Source of the DNA: Litchfieldella anticariensis FP35 = DSM 16096
GTDB taxonomy: Bacteria > Pseudomonadota > Gammaproteobacteria > Pseudomonadales > Halomonadaceae
Length of the DNA stretch: 64,000 bases
Direction: 5' to 3'
Assembly: GCF_000409775.1 (NCBI RefSeq)
Contig: NZ_KE332388.1
Span: 740,777-804,776, forward strand
Shown here piece after piece: positions 18,852-29,462 of this stretch. The notes under the pieces are model-generated. The model did not search any database, had not been told where the DNA came from, and saw nothing but the letters and a program-made list of their open reading frames with translations. The first letter of the stretch is position 1, and each line of letters begins with the position of its first letter. Position numbers and translations under genes: made by a program.

Positions 18852-18975
18852 GGTGGTCTCCTCCGCTCCTCGAACTCCATTGACGCATGTTTGCCTGCAT
18901 GACGAAAGATTGCCCCTGCGGTAAGGCTGCCGTTACCGCTATACTGGCCGCCATCGTCTCATATAAGGCAATGGA

Positions 18976-21441
18976 ATGGCCTGGAACTCTGTTTTCTCGA
19001 ACTTAGTGCGTGCACCTCTACGTCGCCTGATTGCCACGTGGGTAGAGCTACGTCTGATCGAACCGAGCCCCGAACGACTCGACCTCAACCCCGAATGTCC
19101 GATCCTCTATGTTCTGCCACACCCCGCTCTCAGCGATACCCTATTGCTGGAGTCACTTTGCTCACGTCGAGGGTTACCCTCACCAACTAGGCGCCTCACC
19201 TTTGGGCGCACTACCCTGCGCGCGTGTTTGCCACTACCAGCCACCAGTCGCCGCTTTGGCCGTCGGGCGCCTCCCACCCCACCTTTCACGGCTCTGATCG
19301 AACATCTCACCAACCATCCCGGTGAGGATATCCAGTTAGTCCCGGTTAGCGTGTTCTGGGGCCGAGCCCCCGGAAAGCGGTTCGGCTTCTGGAAAATGCT
19401 TGCCGCCGATAGCTGGCAATTCACCGGCAGTCTGCGCCGAGCACTGTCAGTGATCGTCAACGGTAAGAGCGTGGAACTTCACTTCGGCGCGCCCCTGCAT
19501 CTCAAGGATCTACTGGACGAGCGTCCCAGCGCGATGGCTAACCGTAAGGTGGCAAGACTACTGCGTGTCCATTTCCGACGCATGCGTACCCGCGTACTTG
19601 GCCCCGACCTTTCTCACCGCCGCACGTTGATCGATGGTGTCGTGGGAAGCCCTGCGGTGCGACAAGCCATCGACGAAGTGGCTGCTGCCCAAGGACGCTC
19701 GACAGCCAGAATCAAGAAGCGTGCCTGGCGCTATGGCCATGAAATTGCCTCCAACATGTCCTACCCAGTGCTGCGTTTCATGGACAGCCTGCTCGAACGA
19801 TTGTGGAACCGGCTTTATGAAGGGGTCGACGTTCATGGGCTGGAGCACATCAAGGCACTGGCCGGTGAACACACGTTGGTCTATGTGCCTTGCCATCGCA
19901 GTCATATCGACTACTTGCTGCTTTCCTATGTGCTCTACCGCGATGGCTTGATGCCACCGCATATCGCTGCCGGTCGTAATCTCGACATGCCGTTGATTGG
20001 TAGTTTGCTACGCCGTGGCGGGGCCTTCTTCATGCGCCGCAGCTTCAAGGACAACCGGCTCTATGGAGCGGTATTCAACGAATATCTGCATCGTCTACTG
20101 TCACGCGGCCATCCGCTGGAATACTTCATCGAGGGCGGCCGCTCGCGCAGTGGTCGCATGCTCTCACCACGCCCGGGGATGCTGGCCATGACCTTGCGCT
20201 CCCACGCCCGCACTTCTCCTGCCATCGCTACCGACAGGGCACGCGGGCTGGTTTTCGTACCGGTCTATATCGGCTACGAAAAGGTACTGGAGAGCAATGC
20301 CTACCTCAAGGAGCTCAAAGGCCACCAGAAACGCAAGGAGTCACCGTTGGACCTGGTTCGTGTACTTGGCCAGCTTCGCCAGCCATTCGGCCGGGTAGCG
20401 GTGAATATCGGCGATCCCTTGTATTTGGACGCCTTTCTCGACCATCACACGCCTCAATGGCGCTTGCAGCGCGATCTGCCACGTTCACCCTGGATGACCG
20501 ACGTCATACCACGCCTGGGCAACGAACTGGCACGACGCATCAACGACGCGGCAGCTCTCAATGCGGTCAACCTGGTGGCCCTCGTACTACTTTCCACGCC
20601 ACATCATGCCATTGAGACCCAACTGCTCATTCGTCAGTTGAATCTGCTGGACACGCTGCAGCGTCGACTGCCAGGAGGGGCTCACATCAGTCTGCCCAAA
20701 GGCGACGCCGAGACATGGATCGCGCAAGTGGCTGATCTCGGTTTCATCGAACGCCGCGACCAGGCCCTAGGCGAATTGATACTGACCGACGCGGCGCATG
20801 CCAGCCTGTTGAGCTGGTATCGCAACAACGTGTTGCACTTGTTCGCTCTGGCGGGGCTTACGGCTTTCGCTTTCCGCAACAATGCTCGCTTGCGGCAGGC
20901 AGAACTGCACGACCTGCTAGCTCCAAGTTGGCCGATACTCTGCAGGGAGCTGTTCATTGCATCACCTACGGCGCTCGACACCACCCTGCGCGATATGCTC
21001 GAGACATTTGCCGAACAGGGCTTGCTCGAATTCAAGGATGGTGCCTGGCAACGACCAAGCGGCCTGCTCGAAGTCAATGAACAGTTGCAGCTGTTGGGAG
21101 GCTTGGTGCAACCGACGCTGGAACGTGGCTTCCTGTTACTCACTACCCTGTTGCGCAAGCCTAGCGGGACTTTGAGCCAAGACGCCCTTGCTGAGCAGAG
21201 TCGTCAGTTCGCCGAGCGCCTGGCATTGCTCTCGGGGAGGGAAGCGCCAGAATTCTTCGATGCGCGAGTCTTCGCGGGTCTGATCGAGTCGTTACACGAT
21301 GAAGGGTGGTTGTGGCTGGAGCAGGATCGCGTGCATTACGGATCAACCCTCGAACAAGGGGCACGCCGGGCTAGTACCTTGTTCGATCCGGCACTACGCC
21401 AGCGACTGCTGCAGATCACCGAGACACAAGGCTCTGTCTGA
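18976..21441 (+). CDS. plsB: Glycerol-3-phosphate acyltransferase PlsB
   Basis: An 821-residue membrane-associated acyltransferase that adds an acyl chain to sn-1 of glycerol-3-phosphate, the first step of phospholipid synthesis. The catalytic HX4D motif is seen in CHRSHIDYLL (His307), followed by GGAFFMRRSF and FIEGGRSRSGR acyltransferase blocks and a late PVYIGYEK block. Length is close to the E. coli enzyme (807). The stop codon lies inside an 11-bp inverted repeat (21434-21468). Confidence 0.96.
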   Translation: MAWNSVFSNLVRAPLRRLIATWVELRLIEPSPERLDLNPECPILYVLPHPALSDTLLLESLCSRRGLPSPTRRLTFGRTTLRACLPLPATSRRFGRRAPPTPPFTALIEHLTNHPGEDIQLVPVSVFWGRAPGKRFGFWKMLAADSWQFTGSLRRALSVIVNGKSVELHFGAPLHLKDLLDERPSAMANRKVARLLRVHFRRMRTRVLGPDLSHRRTLIDGVVGSPAVRQAIDEVAAAQGRSTARIKKRAWRYGHEIASNMSYPVLRFMDSLLERLWNRLYEGVDVHGLEHIKALAGEHTLVYVPCHRSHIDYLLLSYVLYRDGLMPPHIAAGRNLDMPLIGSLLRRGGAFFMRRSFKDNRLYGAVFNEYLHRLLSRGHPLEYFIEGGRSRSGRMLSPRPGMLAMTLRSHARTSPAIATDRARGLVFVPVYIGYEKVLESNAYLKELKGHQKRKESPLDLVRVLGQLRQPFGRVAVNIGDPLYLDAFLDHHTPQWRLQRDLPRSPWMTDVIPRLGNELARRINDAAALNAVNLVALVLLSTPHHAIETQLLIRQLNLLDTLQRRLPGGAHISLPKGDAETWIAQVADLGFIERRDQALGELILTDAAHASLLSWYRNNVLHLFALAGLTAFAFRNNARLRQAELHDLLAPSWPILCRELFIASPTALDTTLRDMLETFAEQGLLEFKDGAWQRPSGLLEVNEQLQLLGGLVQPTLERGFLLLTTLLRKPSGTLSQDALAEQSRQFAERLALLSGREAPEFFDARVFAGLIESLHDEGWLWLEQDRVHYGSTLEQGARRASTLFDPALRQRLLQITETQGSV

Positions 21442-21468
21442 AAACCGTCTGCGCGACTTTTCAGACAG
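21434..21468. repeat. Inverted repeat spanning the plsB stop
   Basis: CTGTCTGAAAA (21434-21444) and TTTTCAGACAG (21458-21468) form a perfect 11-bp inverted repeat with a 13-bp spacer that includes the plsB stop codon. There is no following T-tract. It could be a Rho-independent-like mRNA end, or the remnant of an insertion-sequence terminus. Confidence 0.5.
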
Positions 21469-21531
21469 CTCCTAGTGTGACGGAGTCGGTTCGATTCCTA
21501 CGCTCTTTCGCCATCGGAACTTCCATAACGA

Positions 21532-21562
21532 CCAGAGCCCAGCCTTACAAGCCGGGCTCTGG
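21532..21562. terminator. Bidirectional hairpin between plsB and the acidic protein
   Basis: CCAGAGCCC (21532-21540) pairs with GGGCTCTGG (21554-21562) around a 13-base loop, between two convergent genes. No strong T-run on either side, so efficiency is uncertain. Confidence 0.5.
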
Positions 21563-21617
21563 TTCCACCCCCCCGGTCAGTTCACAACGCTGAGGGTGGT
21601 TCTTCTCTCCCTGCCGC

Positions 21618-21929
21618 TCAGGAAGCATTCTCCTCTTGGGTATCAGCATCGTTACCCTCGGCAGGATCGGGCTCATCGCCCGCTTGGGTGCCTTCACTGG
21701 CTTCGACGGCTGGAGCACCGGCCTCATCCGGGTCGGGGCTCACTCTGGTACTGTCATCCGTACCTTTGCTACCTTCGCCTTGGTGCTCCTCTTCTTCCCA
21801 TTCTGCTTCCTGCCCGGTGGTGTCGGACGCCTCCTCCTTCTCGGTATCCTCGGCGAATGCCAGTGGGCTAGCCGTCAGGCCTAACACCACGCCTACTATC
21901 CCAATTCGCTTGAGAAACTCTCGAGACAT
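21618..21929 (-). CDS. Small acidic secreted protein, hypothetical
   Basis: A 103-residue protein with a classic Sec signal peptide (basic SREFLKR, hydrophobic core to about residue 24, cleavage likely after AFA) followed by an extremely acidic low-complexity mature part rich in Glu, Asp, Gly and Ser. No enzymatic motif is visible. Strong acidity suits a periplasmic protein of a halophile or halotolerant organism, or a metal-binding role. The start with MSRE is chosen because it begins a signal peptide; a tandem ATG lies at 21932, and the longer frame to 22040 would destroy the signal. Confidence 0.65.
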   Translation of the reverse strand: MSREFLKRIGIVGVVLGLTASPLAFAEDTEKEEASDTTGQEAEWEEEEHQGEGSKGTDDSTRVSPDPDEAGAPAVEASEGTQAGDEPDPAEGNDADTQEENAS

Positions 21930-22236
21930 CATATCCAACTCCAGTTCGAGTGCGCCAACACAACACTCTTTTCCGCGGTACGACACGCTGCGCCGTACCG
22001 TTTCATCCATATCGGGCAACGCAGCGGGAGTATGGTCCAATCGTCCGGTGCCAGCGTTGCCACTCCATCCGCCACTTCCCGCGCCCCATCTCGCGGTGGA
22101 GAAACATCAGCAGCACAAGCTACGTTGTGCCTGGGCCAGGAGAGCTGGCGGTCTCTTTTAGATAGTTCGTGGGCTAGTGAGTTTCTTGCGTAAGCGGGAG
22201 GAATCAGAAGAAGTCGGGAAGCTAGCACGAGCTGTG
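21930..22236. other. Intergenic region between the acidic protein and rsmJ
   Basis: About 300 bp in which I see no gene. It presumably carries the promoter of the acidic secreted protein (minus strand) and the end of the tsaB-rsmJ unit. Confidence 0.4.
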
Positions 22237-22998
22237 TCAAGCTAGTGCCCTATGCACATACAGGTCGTATCGACTGGTCTTACCCTCGATGACGTGTCGC
22301 GGCATCGGGCCATCGATGGCTGGCGCCGTACGTGGGCGTTTGACCGCTACACGGTGGCTAGCGACATCCAGCGCAGCCTCCAGCAGGCGCGGGGCGTCAT
22401 CATCGTCGCCGGCCAGATCGCGGAAGATGCGCATCTCCTTTTTGACCAGCGCCGACTTGGCGCGGTGGGGAAACATCGGGTCGAGGTGAATCACCTGCGG
22501 TGGGAAGTCGGCCGCGGCCACCACTGCCGCCAGCTCACGACAGGCGTCGCCATGCGCCAGGCGCAGGCGCGCGGCAATGGGTGCCGTTTCCGGGTTGCAA
22601 GCGGCACGCGCCAGGGCATCCTCGAGCAAAGCGAAAATCGCCGGGACACGCTCGATCATCAATACCTCGGCACCTAGGCTCGCCAGTACGAAGGCATCGC
22701 GCCCCAGCCCTGCGGTAGCATCTATGATGGACGGTGCCTGAGTCTTGCCCAGACCACATGCCTTGGCGACGAGTTGGCCACGCCCGCCGCCGAAAAGCCG
22801 TCGATGCGCGACCCTACCAGCGACGAAATCGGCCTTGAGCGGCTTGCCATAGCGCCTTTCGTCACCGGCTAGCACCAGCGCACCATCACACTGCATCAAG
22901 GTCAGGCCTGCCCCGGGGGTCTCTTGCCAAGGAAGCCCCAGGCGCTCGGCCAAGGATTTCAGGTCCATGCCACAGACACTGACAGGATTCGGCGTCAT
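22237..22998 (-). CDS. rsmJ: 16S rRNA m2G1516 methyltransferase RsmJ
   Basis: A 253-residue SAM-dependent methyltransferase of the RsmJ (YhiQ) family, which modifies G1516 of 16S rRNA. Features include the [13 protein letters not shown] segment, the SAM-binding [17 protein letters not shown] motif, and [20 protein letters not shown] carrying the catalytic DPMFP. The ATG at 22998 overlaps the tsaB stop as ATGA, so the two are translationally coupled; a start at 23013 is possible but less likely. Confidence 0.92.
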   Translation of the reverse strand: MTPNPVSVCGMDLKSLAERLGLPWQETPGAGLTLMQCDGALVLAGDERRYGKPLKADFVAGRVAHRRLFGGGRGQLVAKACGLGKTQAPSIIDATAGLGRDAFVLASLGAEVLMIERVPAIFALLEDALARAACNPETAPIAARLRLAHGDACRELAAVVAAADFPPQVIHLDPMFPHRAKSALVKKEMRIFRDLAGDDDDAPRLLEAALDVASHRVAVKRPRTAPAIDGPMPRHVIEGKTSRYDLYVHRALA

Positions 22999-23696
22999 CG
23001 GCTCTTCTGCCACGCAACCTGGTCACGCAAATAGACCGGTTGCACCAGGTGCGCCTCACGTCCCTCTCCTGCGGCGAACTGACGGGCCGCCAGCTGCACC
23101 ATGTCCTCTGCCGCCGGCGCCAGCTCGCTGAGATGCTGACTGATCCCAGCCTGTACCGTCACTGGTATCGAATCCCACAGAGTCCAGCCCGAGCCGACAC
23201 CGACCCAATCGGCGTCTTCGTATCCTTTAGGTAAGGTCAGACGCTCGGGTGGCAATACCGCCTCTTCGGTCAAAGGCTCGAGTTCACCGCTATGACAGCG
23301 ATACGCACCGACGTACAGCTCACCCATACGCGCATCCAGCGCCGGTAAGACGTAGCGCAGGTGGTAACGACGATGGGCAGCGAGCGCCAGGGCCGCCAGG
23401 GTCGAGACCCCGAGCAGCGGCTTGTCGGCGCCGAAAGCCAACCCCTGGGCTACCCCAGCGGCAATGCGCAAGCCGGTGAACGAACCGGGGCCGCGGCCAT
23501 AGGCCAGGGCATCAAGCTGGTGCAGGCCGATATCGGCTTCAGCCAGTAGTTCATCGACCATCGGCATCAGTCGACGGGTGTGTTCACGGGGCGTCAAGGC
23601 AAAGCGTGACAGCACCTCGTCGCGCCCCTCCCGATGAATCATCAGGGCGGCGGAACAGGCATTAGAAGAGGCATCCAAGGCCAGCAGCGTCGGCAT
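22995..23696 (-). CDS. tsaB: tRNA t6A biosynthesis protein TsaB
   Basis: A 233-residue TsaB (YeaZ), the scaffold partner of TsaD, TsaE and TsaC in making N6-threonylcarbamoyladenosine at tRNA position 37. Seen: [14 protein letters not shown] at the N-terminus, the [15 protein letters not shown] loop and [12 protein letters not shown]. Coupled to rsmJ by a 4-bp overlap. Note that TrmO (33894-34655) further modifies t6A. Confidence 0.93.
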   Translation of the reverse strand: MPTLLALDASSNACSAALMIHREGRDEVLSRFALTPREHTRRLMPMVDELLAEADIGLHQLDALAYGRGPGSFTGLRIAAGVAQGLAFGADKPLLGVSTLAALALAAHRRYHLRYVLPALDARMGELYVGAYRCHSGELEPLTEEAVLPPERLTLPKGYEDADWVGVGSGWTLWDSIPVTVQAGISQHLSELAPAAEDMVQLAARQFAAGEGREAHLVQPVYLRDQVAWQKSR

Positions 23697-23741
23697 ATAT
23701 CTCGCTTATCATGGCTGATCAGGTGAGCGCATTATACGCTA

Positions 23742-23764
23742 ACGGCCCGCAGGTTGCGGGCCGT
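23742..23764 (-). terminator. Hairpin after adk
   Basis: ACGGCCCGCA (23742-23751) pairs with TGCGGGCCGT (23755-23764) around a 3-base loop, 26 bp after the adk stop. No clear T-run follows on the minus strand; instead a TATAAT-like sequence follows, which may belong to the tsaB promoter. Confidence 0.55.
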
Positions 23765-23790
23765 CTGGAGTACGAAACAGCAATGAGGCG

Positions 23791-24495
<705 letters not shown>

Positions 24496-24646
24496 TTAAG
24501 CGAGACGATAACCGGGGTGCCACGCGCAAACAAGCGGGCAAGTACACATCGATGCCCTTCTAACGAGAAGTTTGACCTTTCTCAACAACGAGTTGCCTGC
24601 CAAATAACACTTTGGTCTCGGCGAGGCACAATGTGCATATATGCCA

Positions 24647-24666
24647 ACGGCGCCCGGAGGCGCCGT
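24647..24666 (-). terminator. Hairpin after aceF
   Basis: ACGGCGCC (24647-24654) pairs with GGCGCCGT (24659-24666) with a CGGA loop, 30 bp after the aceF stop. The T-tract is weak. Confidence 0.55.
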
Positions 24667-24696
24667 AGGATGATCGAAAAATGAATCGATCGCGCC

Positions 24697-26688
24697 TTAC
24701 AGCAACAGGCGACGAATGTCCGTCAATGCCTGCCCCAGGAAGGCGGTGAATCGCGCCGCGTCGGCACCATTGACAGCGCGGTGGTCATAGGACAGACACA
24801 GCGGCATCATCAACCGCGGCTGGAAGGCCTGACCATCCCACACCGGCTTCATCTGCGCCTTGGAGATGCCGAGGATGGCAACTTCCGGGGCGTTGACAAT
24901 CGGTGTGAAGGCGGTGCCGCCGATCGAGCCCAGACTGGAGATGGTGAAACAGCCGCCGGTCATCTCCTCACGCTTGAGCTTTTTGGACTGAGCCTTGCCA
25001 GCCAGTTCGACGCTTTCCTTGGCCAGTTCGATCAGTGACTTCTGGTCGGCATCGCGAATCACCGGTACCATCAGACCGTCAGGCGTGTCGACCGCCACCC
25101 CGATGTGTACGTACTTCTTCCACACCAGAGTTTCGCCGTCACCCTTGAGACTAACGTTGAACTGCGGGAACTTCTTCAGTGCAAAGGCGCAAGCCTTGAT
25201 CAGGAACGGCAGCGGTGTGAGCTTGGCCCCCTGGGCTTCGGCCTCGGCCTTCATCGACTTGCGGAAAGCTTCCAGTTCAGTGATGTCGGCCTCATCGAAC
25301 TGAGTGACGTGCGGTACGTTCAGCCAACTGCGATGCAGGTTATTGGCGCCCATCTTCAGCAGGCGTCCCATCGGTTTTTCTTCGACGTCACCAAACTGAC
25401 TGAAGTCGACCTCTGGGATCGGGGGAATACCGGCACCGCCGGTAGGTGCTGCAGCCGGTGCCGGTGCCGCTGCTGTTCCTTGCCGCGACATCACCTGCTT
25501 CACATAGGCGTGCACATCTTCCTTCAACACCCGGTTCTTGGGACCACTGGGTTTGACCAAGACTAGGTCGACTCCCAGTTCGCGAGCCAACATGCGTACC
25601 GCAGGACCGGCATGCACCAGCTTGCCTTCGCGTGGCTTGTGTTCGGCCATCTGCGCTTCTGGGCTCGGAACGGCAGCAGGCGTCGCTGCCTTCTGTTCCT
25701 GCTGTTGCTTCTGCGGCGCCGGCTCGGACTTATCTGGAGCGGCTGCAGGAGCTGATGTAGCACCAATTGTCTCGATATAGCCGATCAAATCACCCTCGGA
25801 AACGGTGTCACCTTCCTTCACGACAAGCTCGAGGAGCTTGCCTTTGTAAGGACTGGGTACATCCATTGAGGCCTTGTCGGATTCCAGGGTGATCAGCGGG
25901 TCCTCTTCCTCGAGTTCATCGCCGGGGCTGACGGCGACCTCGATGATTGGCACGTCGCTGGAGCCGGACAAATCCGGCACCCGAATCTCTTTACGCTGCG
26001 GTTCACCTCCGGCAACGGCCTCTGCCTGTGGTGAAGGCTCGGCAGGCGCCTGGGCCGCTTCCGCAGCGGAAGCCGGCTCGAAGGTTTCCTCGGCAGCCTC
26101 AGCTTCAGCAATCTCCATGCTGCCGATCACATCACCTTCAGAGACGGTATCGCCCTCTTTCACCGACAGTTTGACCAGCTTGCCGGCATAGGGGCTAGGT
26201 ACGTCCATGGAGGCCTTGTCGGACTCCAGAGTGATCAAGGTATCTTCCTCGGCGACATCATCGCCTTCGGAAACCGCCACCTCGATAATCTCGACGTCGC
26301 TGGAACCACCCAGGTCGGGCACTCTGACTTCCACCGTGCGCTTGCCACCTGCCGCTGGCTTGGATACAGGCTTTTCCTCCGCAGCTGGTGCCGGCTTCGA
26401 TTCCGGCTCGGCGGCTTCCTGCTTCGCTTCAGCCTGTTCGCCGCCAGCGCCTTCCACGTCCAGCTCGACGATCTGGTCGCCTTCGGAAACGGTATCGCCT
26501 TCCTTGACCAACACCTTCAGCACCTTGCCGCCCTTGGGCGAAGGTACGTCCATACTAGCCTTGTCGGACTCCAGGGTAATCAGGGTATCTTCGGCATCGA
26601 TCACGTCGCCTTCCGACACCGCGATCTCGATGATTTCGACATCGGTGCTGCCGCCGATGTCGGGGACTTTGATGATTTCGCTACTCAA
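24697..26688 (-). CDS. aceF: Pyruvate dehydrogenase E2, dihydrolipoyl acetyltransferase
   Basis: A 663-residue E2 core of the pyruvate dehydrogenase complex that moves the acetyl group from lipoyl-lysine to CoA. There are three N-terminal lipoyl domains (about 2-75, 115-188, 235-310), each with the ESDKASMDVPSP lipoylation site, separated by Ala/Pro/Glu-rich linkers. A peripheral-subunit-binding domain (about 355-395) and the catalytic domain (about 430-663) ending in SYDHRAVNGAD follow. The start is best read as TTG at 26688, preceded by AAAGGAG and starting at the first lipoyl domain; no ATG fits. It follows aceE by about 100 bp; the E3 gene is not adjacent. Confidence 0.95.
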   Translation of the reverse strand: MSSEIIKVPDIGGSTDVEIIEIAVSEGDVIDAEDTLITLESDKASMDVPSPKGGKVLKVLVKEGDTVSEGDQIVELDVEGAGGEQAEAKQEAAEPESKPAPAAEEKPVSKPAAGGKRTVEVRVPDLGGSSDVEIIEVAVSEGDDVAEEDTLITLESDKASMDVPSPYAGKLVKLSVKEGDTVSEGDVIGSMEIAEAEAAEETFEPASAAEAAQAPAEPSPQAEAVAGGEPQRKEIRVPDLSGSSDVPIIEVAVSPGDELEEEDPLITLESDKASMDVPSPYKGKLLELVVKEGDTVSEGDLIGYIETIGATSAPAAAPDKSEPAPQKQQQEQKAATPAAVPSPEAQMAEHKPREGKLVHAGPAVRMLARELGVDLVLVKPSGPKNRVLKEDVHAYVKQVMSRQGTAAAPAPAAAPTGGAGIPPIPEVDFSQFGDVEEKPMGRLLKMGANNLHRSWLNVPHVTQFDEADITELEAFRKSMKAEAEAQGAKLTPLPFLIKACAFALKKFPQFNVSLKGDGETLVWKKYVHIGVAVDTPDGLMVPVIRDADQKSLIELAKESVELAGKAQSKKLKREEMTGGCFTISSLGSIGGTAFTPIVNAPEVAILGISKAQMKPVWDGQAFQPRLMMPLCLSYDHRAVNGADAARFTAFLGQALTDIRRLLL

Positions 26689-26789
26689 GGTCGCGCTCCT
26701 TTCGAATCGTGCGTGCCGCAGGTGCTTCCTAGCTGAGCTGTTTGGGGGCCGTAGCCCCCGGCATGGCACCTGCCGCGCTGGTCAACGGC

Positions 26790-29462
26790 TCAAGACACCA
26801 AAGGATTGGGCTTGTAAGGGTCGATGCCATACTTCTTGATGGCGTCCGCCACGACCTTGCGGTCGATCTCACCACGGTCGGCCAGCGCCTTGAGCGCGGC
26901 CACCGTGACGAAGTAGCGGTCGACCTCGAAGAAGTGACGCAGCTTTTCACGGGTGTCGGAACGACCGTAACCATCAGTACCCAAGACATGATAGTCGGTC
27001 GGCACCCACGCACGGACCTGGTCGGCGAACAGTTTCATGTAGTCGGTCGAGGCAATTGCCGGGCCCTTGCGACCTTCCAGGCAACGAGTCACATGCGGCT
27101 TAGCCGGCTCGGACTCTGGTCTGAGGAATGCCTGGCGATCGAGTTCCAGAGCCTCACGGCGCAGCTCATTGAAACTGGTCACACTCCAGATATCGGCACC
27201 GATATCGAATTCGTCCTTGAGCATCTCGGCAGCGGCTTCGACCTCACGCAGGATCGTGCCGGATCCCATCAGTTGGACATGTCCCTTGCTACCCTTCGTC
27301 TCACGCAGCAGGTACATGCCCTTGATGATGTCTTCGGCGGGGATCTCGTCGAGGGCCGGGTGTTCGTAGTTCTCGTTCATTACCGTCAGGTAATAGAAGC
27401 AGTTTTCCTTGTCGGCGAACATCCGCTTCAGACCGTCCTGGACGATCACCGCCACCTCATGGGCATAGGTCGGGTCGTAGCTGCGGCAGTTGGGAATGGT
27501 CGACGCCTGGATATGGCTGTGGCCATCCTGGTGCTGGAGCCCTTCGCCATTCAAGGTAGTGCGACCGGCAGTACCGCCAACCAGGAAGCCACGCGCCTGC
27601 ATGTCACCGGCAGCCCAGGCCAAGTCCCCGACACGCTGGAAGCCGAACATCGAGTAGTAGACATAGAACGGCAACAGCGTGGTGTTATGGTTCGAATAGG
27701 AAGTCGCAGCGGCAATCCACGCCGACATGGCACCGGCCTCGGTGATGCCCTCTTCGAGGATCTGACCCTGCTTGTCCTCGCGGTAGAACATGATCTGGCC
27801 CTTGTCCACCGGCTCGTACTTCTGACCTTCCGAGGTATAGATACCGAGTTGGCGGAACATGCCCTCCATACCGAAGGTTCTCGCCTCGTCAGGGATGATC
27901 GGTACCACACGCGAACCGATCTTCTTGTCCTTGACCAAGCCATTGAGCACCCGCACGAAGGCCATGGTGGTGGAAATTTCACGTCCCTTGGAACCACCGG
28001 TCTGGGAAGCGAAGGTCTTGTCGTCGAGATCGGGGATCTCGAGGGACTCGAACTCGGTACGGCGTTGCGGTAGATAACCGCCTAGCCGTTCGCGTTGCAT
28101 GTGCATGTACTTCAGTTCGGGACTGTCGCCGTCCGGCTTGAAGTAAGGCACTTCCTTGAGCTGTTCATCGGTCAACGGAATACCGAAGCGGTCGCGGAAT
28201 TTCTTCAGCGCCTCGTATTCCATGCTCTTGACCTGGTGCGCCTCCATGGCAGACTCGCCATCGCCGCCCCCCATGCCATAGCCCTTGACGGTGTGGGCAA
28301 GGATCACCGTGGGCTTGCCATTGGTGCTATTCACCGCCTCGTGATAGGCCGCATAGACCTTGTAAGGGTCGTGGCCGCCACGGTTGAGACGCCAGATGTC
28401 CTCGTCGGACATGTCCTTGACCATCTCTGCCGTCTCGGGGTACTTGCCGAAGAAGTGTTCGCGCGTGTAGGCGCCGCCATTGGCCTTGTAGTTCTGGTAA
28501 TCGCCGTCGACCGCTTCGTCCATGCGCTTCTGCAGCACACCCTTCTTGTCCTGCTCGAACAACGGATCCCAGAAACGCCCCCACACCACTTTCAGTACGT
28601 TCCAGCCAGCGCCACGGAACACGCCTTCCAGTTCATCCATGATCCGCGAGTTGCCACGTACCGGACCATCGAGACGCTGCAAATTGCAGTTGATGACGAA
28701 AATCAGATTGTCGAGATTCTCGCGACCAGCAAGCGATATGGCACCCAGGGATTCCGGTTCGTCGCACTCACCGTCACCCATGAAGCACCAGATCTTGCGA
28801 TCCTGCATATCCTTGATTTCTCGAGAATCAAGGTACTTCATCACATGGGCTTGGTAGATGGCCTGGATCGGCCCTAGCCCCATGGACACGGTGGGGAACT
28901 GCCAGAAGTCTGGCATCAACCAAGGGTGCGGGTAGGACGACAGACCATCGCCATCCACTTCCTGGCGGAACTTATCCATCTGTTCCTGGCTCAAGCGCCC
29001 TTCGAGGAAGGCGCGTGCATACACGCCGGGTGCGACATGGCCCTGAATGTAGACCAGGTCTCCCTCGAAATCGCCCCGTGGGGCACGGAAGAAATGGTTG
29101 AAACCGACATCGTACAGCGTGGCCGCTGACATGAAGCTGGCGATATGGCCACCAAGCCCCGCATGGGCCCGGTTGTTACGAATTACCTGAGCGATGGCGT
29201 TATAACGGATCAAAGAGCGGATACGCCGCTCCATGAACAGATCGCCGGGCATACGCGCTTCGCGGTGCACCGGGATGCTGTTGCGATGGGGGGTCGTCAC
29301 CGAGAAGGGTACCTGCATACCGTCGCGCCGCAGACGATTAGCCAGACGGCTCAGCAGGTGTTGGGCGCGTTCCTCGCCCTCACGATCCAAGACCGATTCC
29401 AGGGATTCCATCCATTCCGCGGTTTCGACCGGATCGAGATCTTCTCTTGCCTCCAGACTCAT
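26790..29462 (-). CDS. aceE: Pyruvate dehydrogenase E1 (homodimeric)
   Basis: An 890-residue homodimeric E1 that decarboxylates pyruvate using thiamine diphosphate. The ThDP motif runs from GDGECDEPESLG to the NLDNLIFVINCNLQ segment, and the HxH-type active-site neighbourhood and C-terminal transketolase-like domain are present. Length fits the E. coli enzyme (887). GGAGAG precedes the ATG at 29462. It forms the aceE-aceF operon. A 350-bp upstream region should carry the promoter; I see no PdhR-like operator there. Confidence 0.97.
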   Translation of the reverse strand: MSLEAREDLDPVETAEWMESLESVLDREGEERAQHLLSRLANRLRRDGMQVPFSVTTPHRNSIPVHREARMPGDLFMERRIRSLIRYNAIAQVIRNNRAHAGLGGHIASFMSAATLYDVGFNHFFRAPRGDFEGDLVYIQGHVAPGVYARAFLEGRLSQEQMDKFRQEVDGDGLSSYPHPWLMPDFWQFPTVSMGLGPIQAIYQAHVMKYLDSREIKDMQDRKIWCFMGDGECDEPESLGAISLAGRENLDNLIFVINCNLQRLDGPVRGNSRIMDELEGVFRGAGWNVLKVVWGRFWDPLFEQDKKGVLQKRMDEAVDGDYQNYKANGGAYTREHFFGKYPETAEMVKDMSDEDIWRLNRGGHDPYKVYAAYHEAVNSTNGKPTVILAHTVKGYGMGGGDGESAMEAHQVKSMEYEALKKFRDRFGIPLTDEQLKEVPYFKPDGDSPELKYMHMQRERLGGYLPQRRTEFESLEIPDLDDKTFASQTGGSKGREISTTMAFVRVLNGLVKDKKIGSRVVPIIPDEARTFGMEGMFRQLGIYTSEGQKYEPVDKGQIMFYREDKQGQILEEGITEAGAMSAWIAAATSYSNHNTTLLPFYVYYSMFGFQRVGDLAWAAGDMQARGFLVGGTAGRTTLNGEGLQHQDGHSHIQASTIPNCRSYDPTYAHEVAVIVQDGLKRMFADKENCFYYLTVMNENYEHPALDEIPAEDIIKGMYLLRETKGSKGHVQLMGSGTILREVEAAAEMLKDEFDIGADIWSVTSFNELRREALELDRQAFLRPESEPAKPHVTRCLEGRKGPAIASTDYMKLFADQVRAWVPTDYHVLGTDGYGRSDTREKLRHFFEVDRYFVTVAALKALADRGEIDRKVVADAIKKYGIDPYKPNPLVS

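Noticed and set aside
21481-21516. Possible tRNA gene 3' end near the plsB terminator
   Set aside because: Only a T-arm-like piece is seen; no acceptor stem, D-arm or anticodon arm can be formed.
26742-28073. A 443-codon open frame on the plus strand opposite aceE
   Set aside because: Antisense shadow of a conserved, clearly identified gene; composition is typical of reverse-frame reading.
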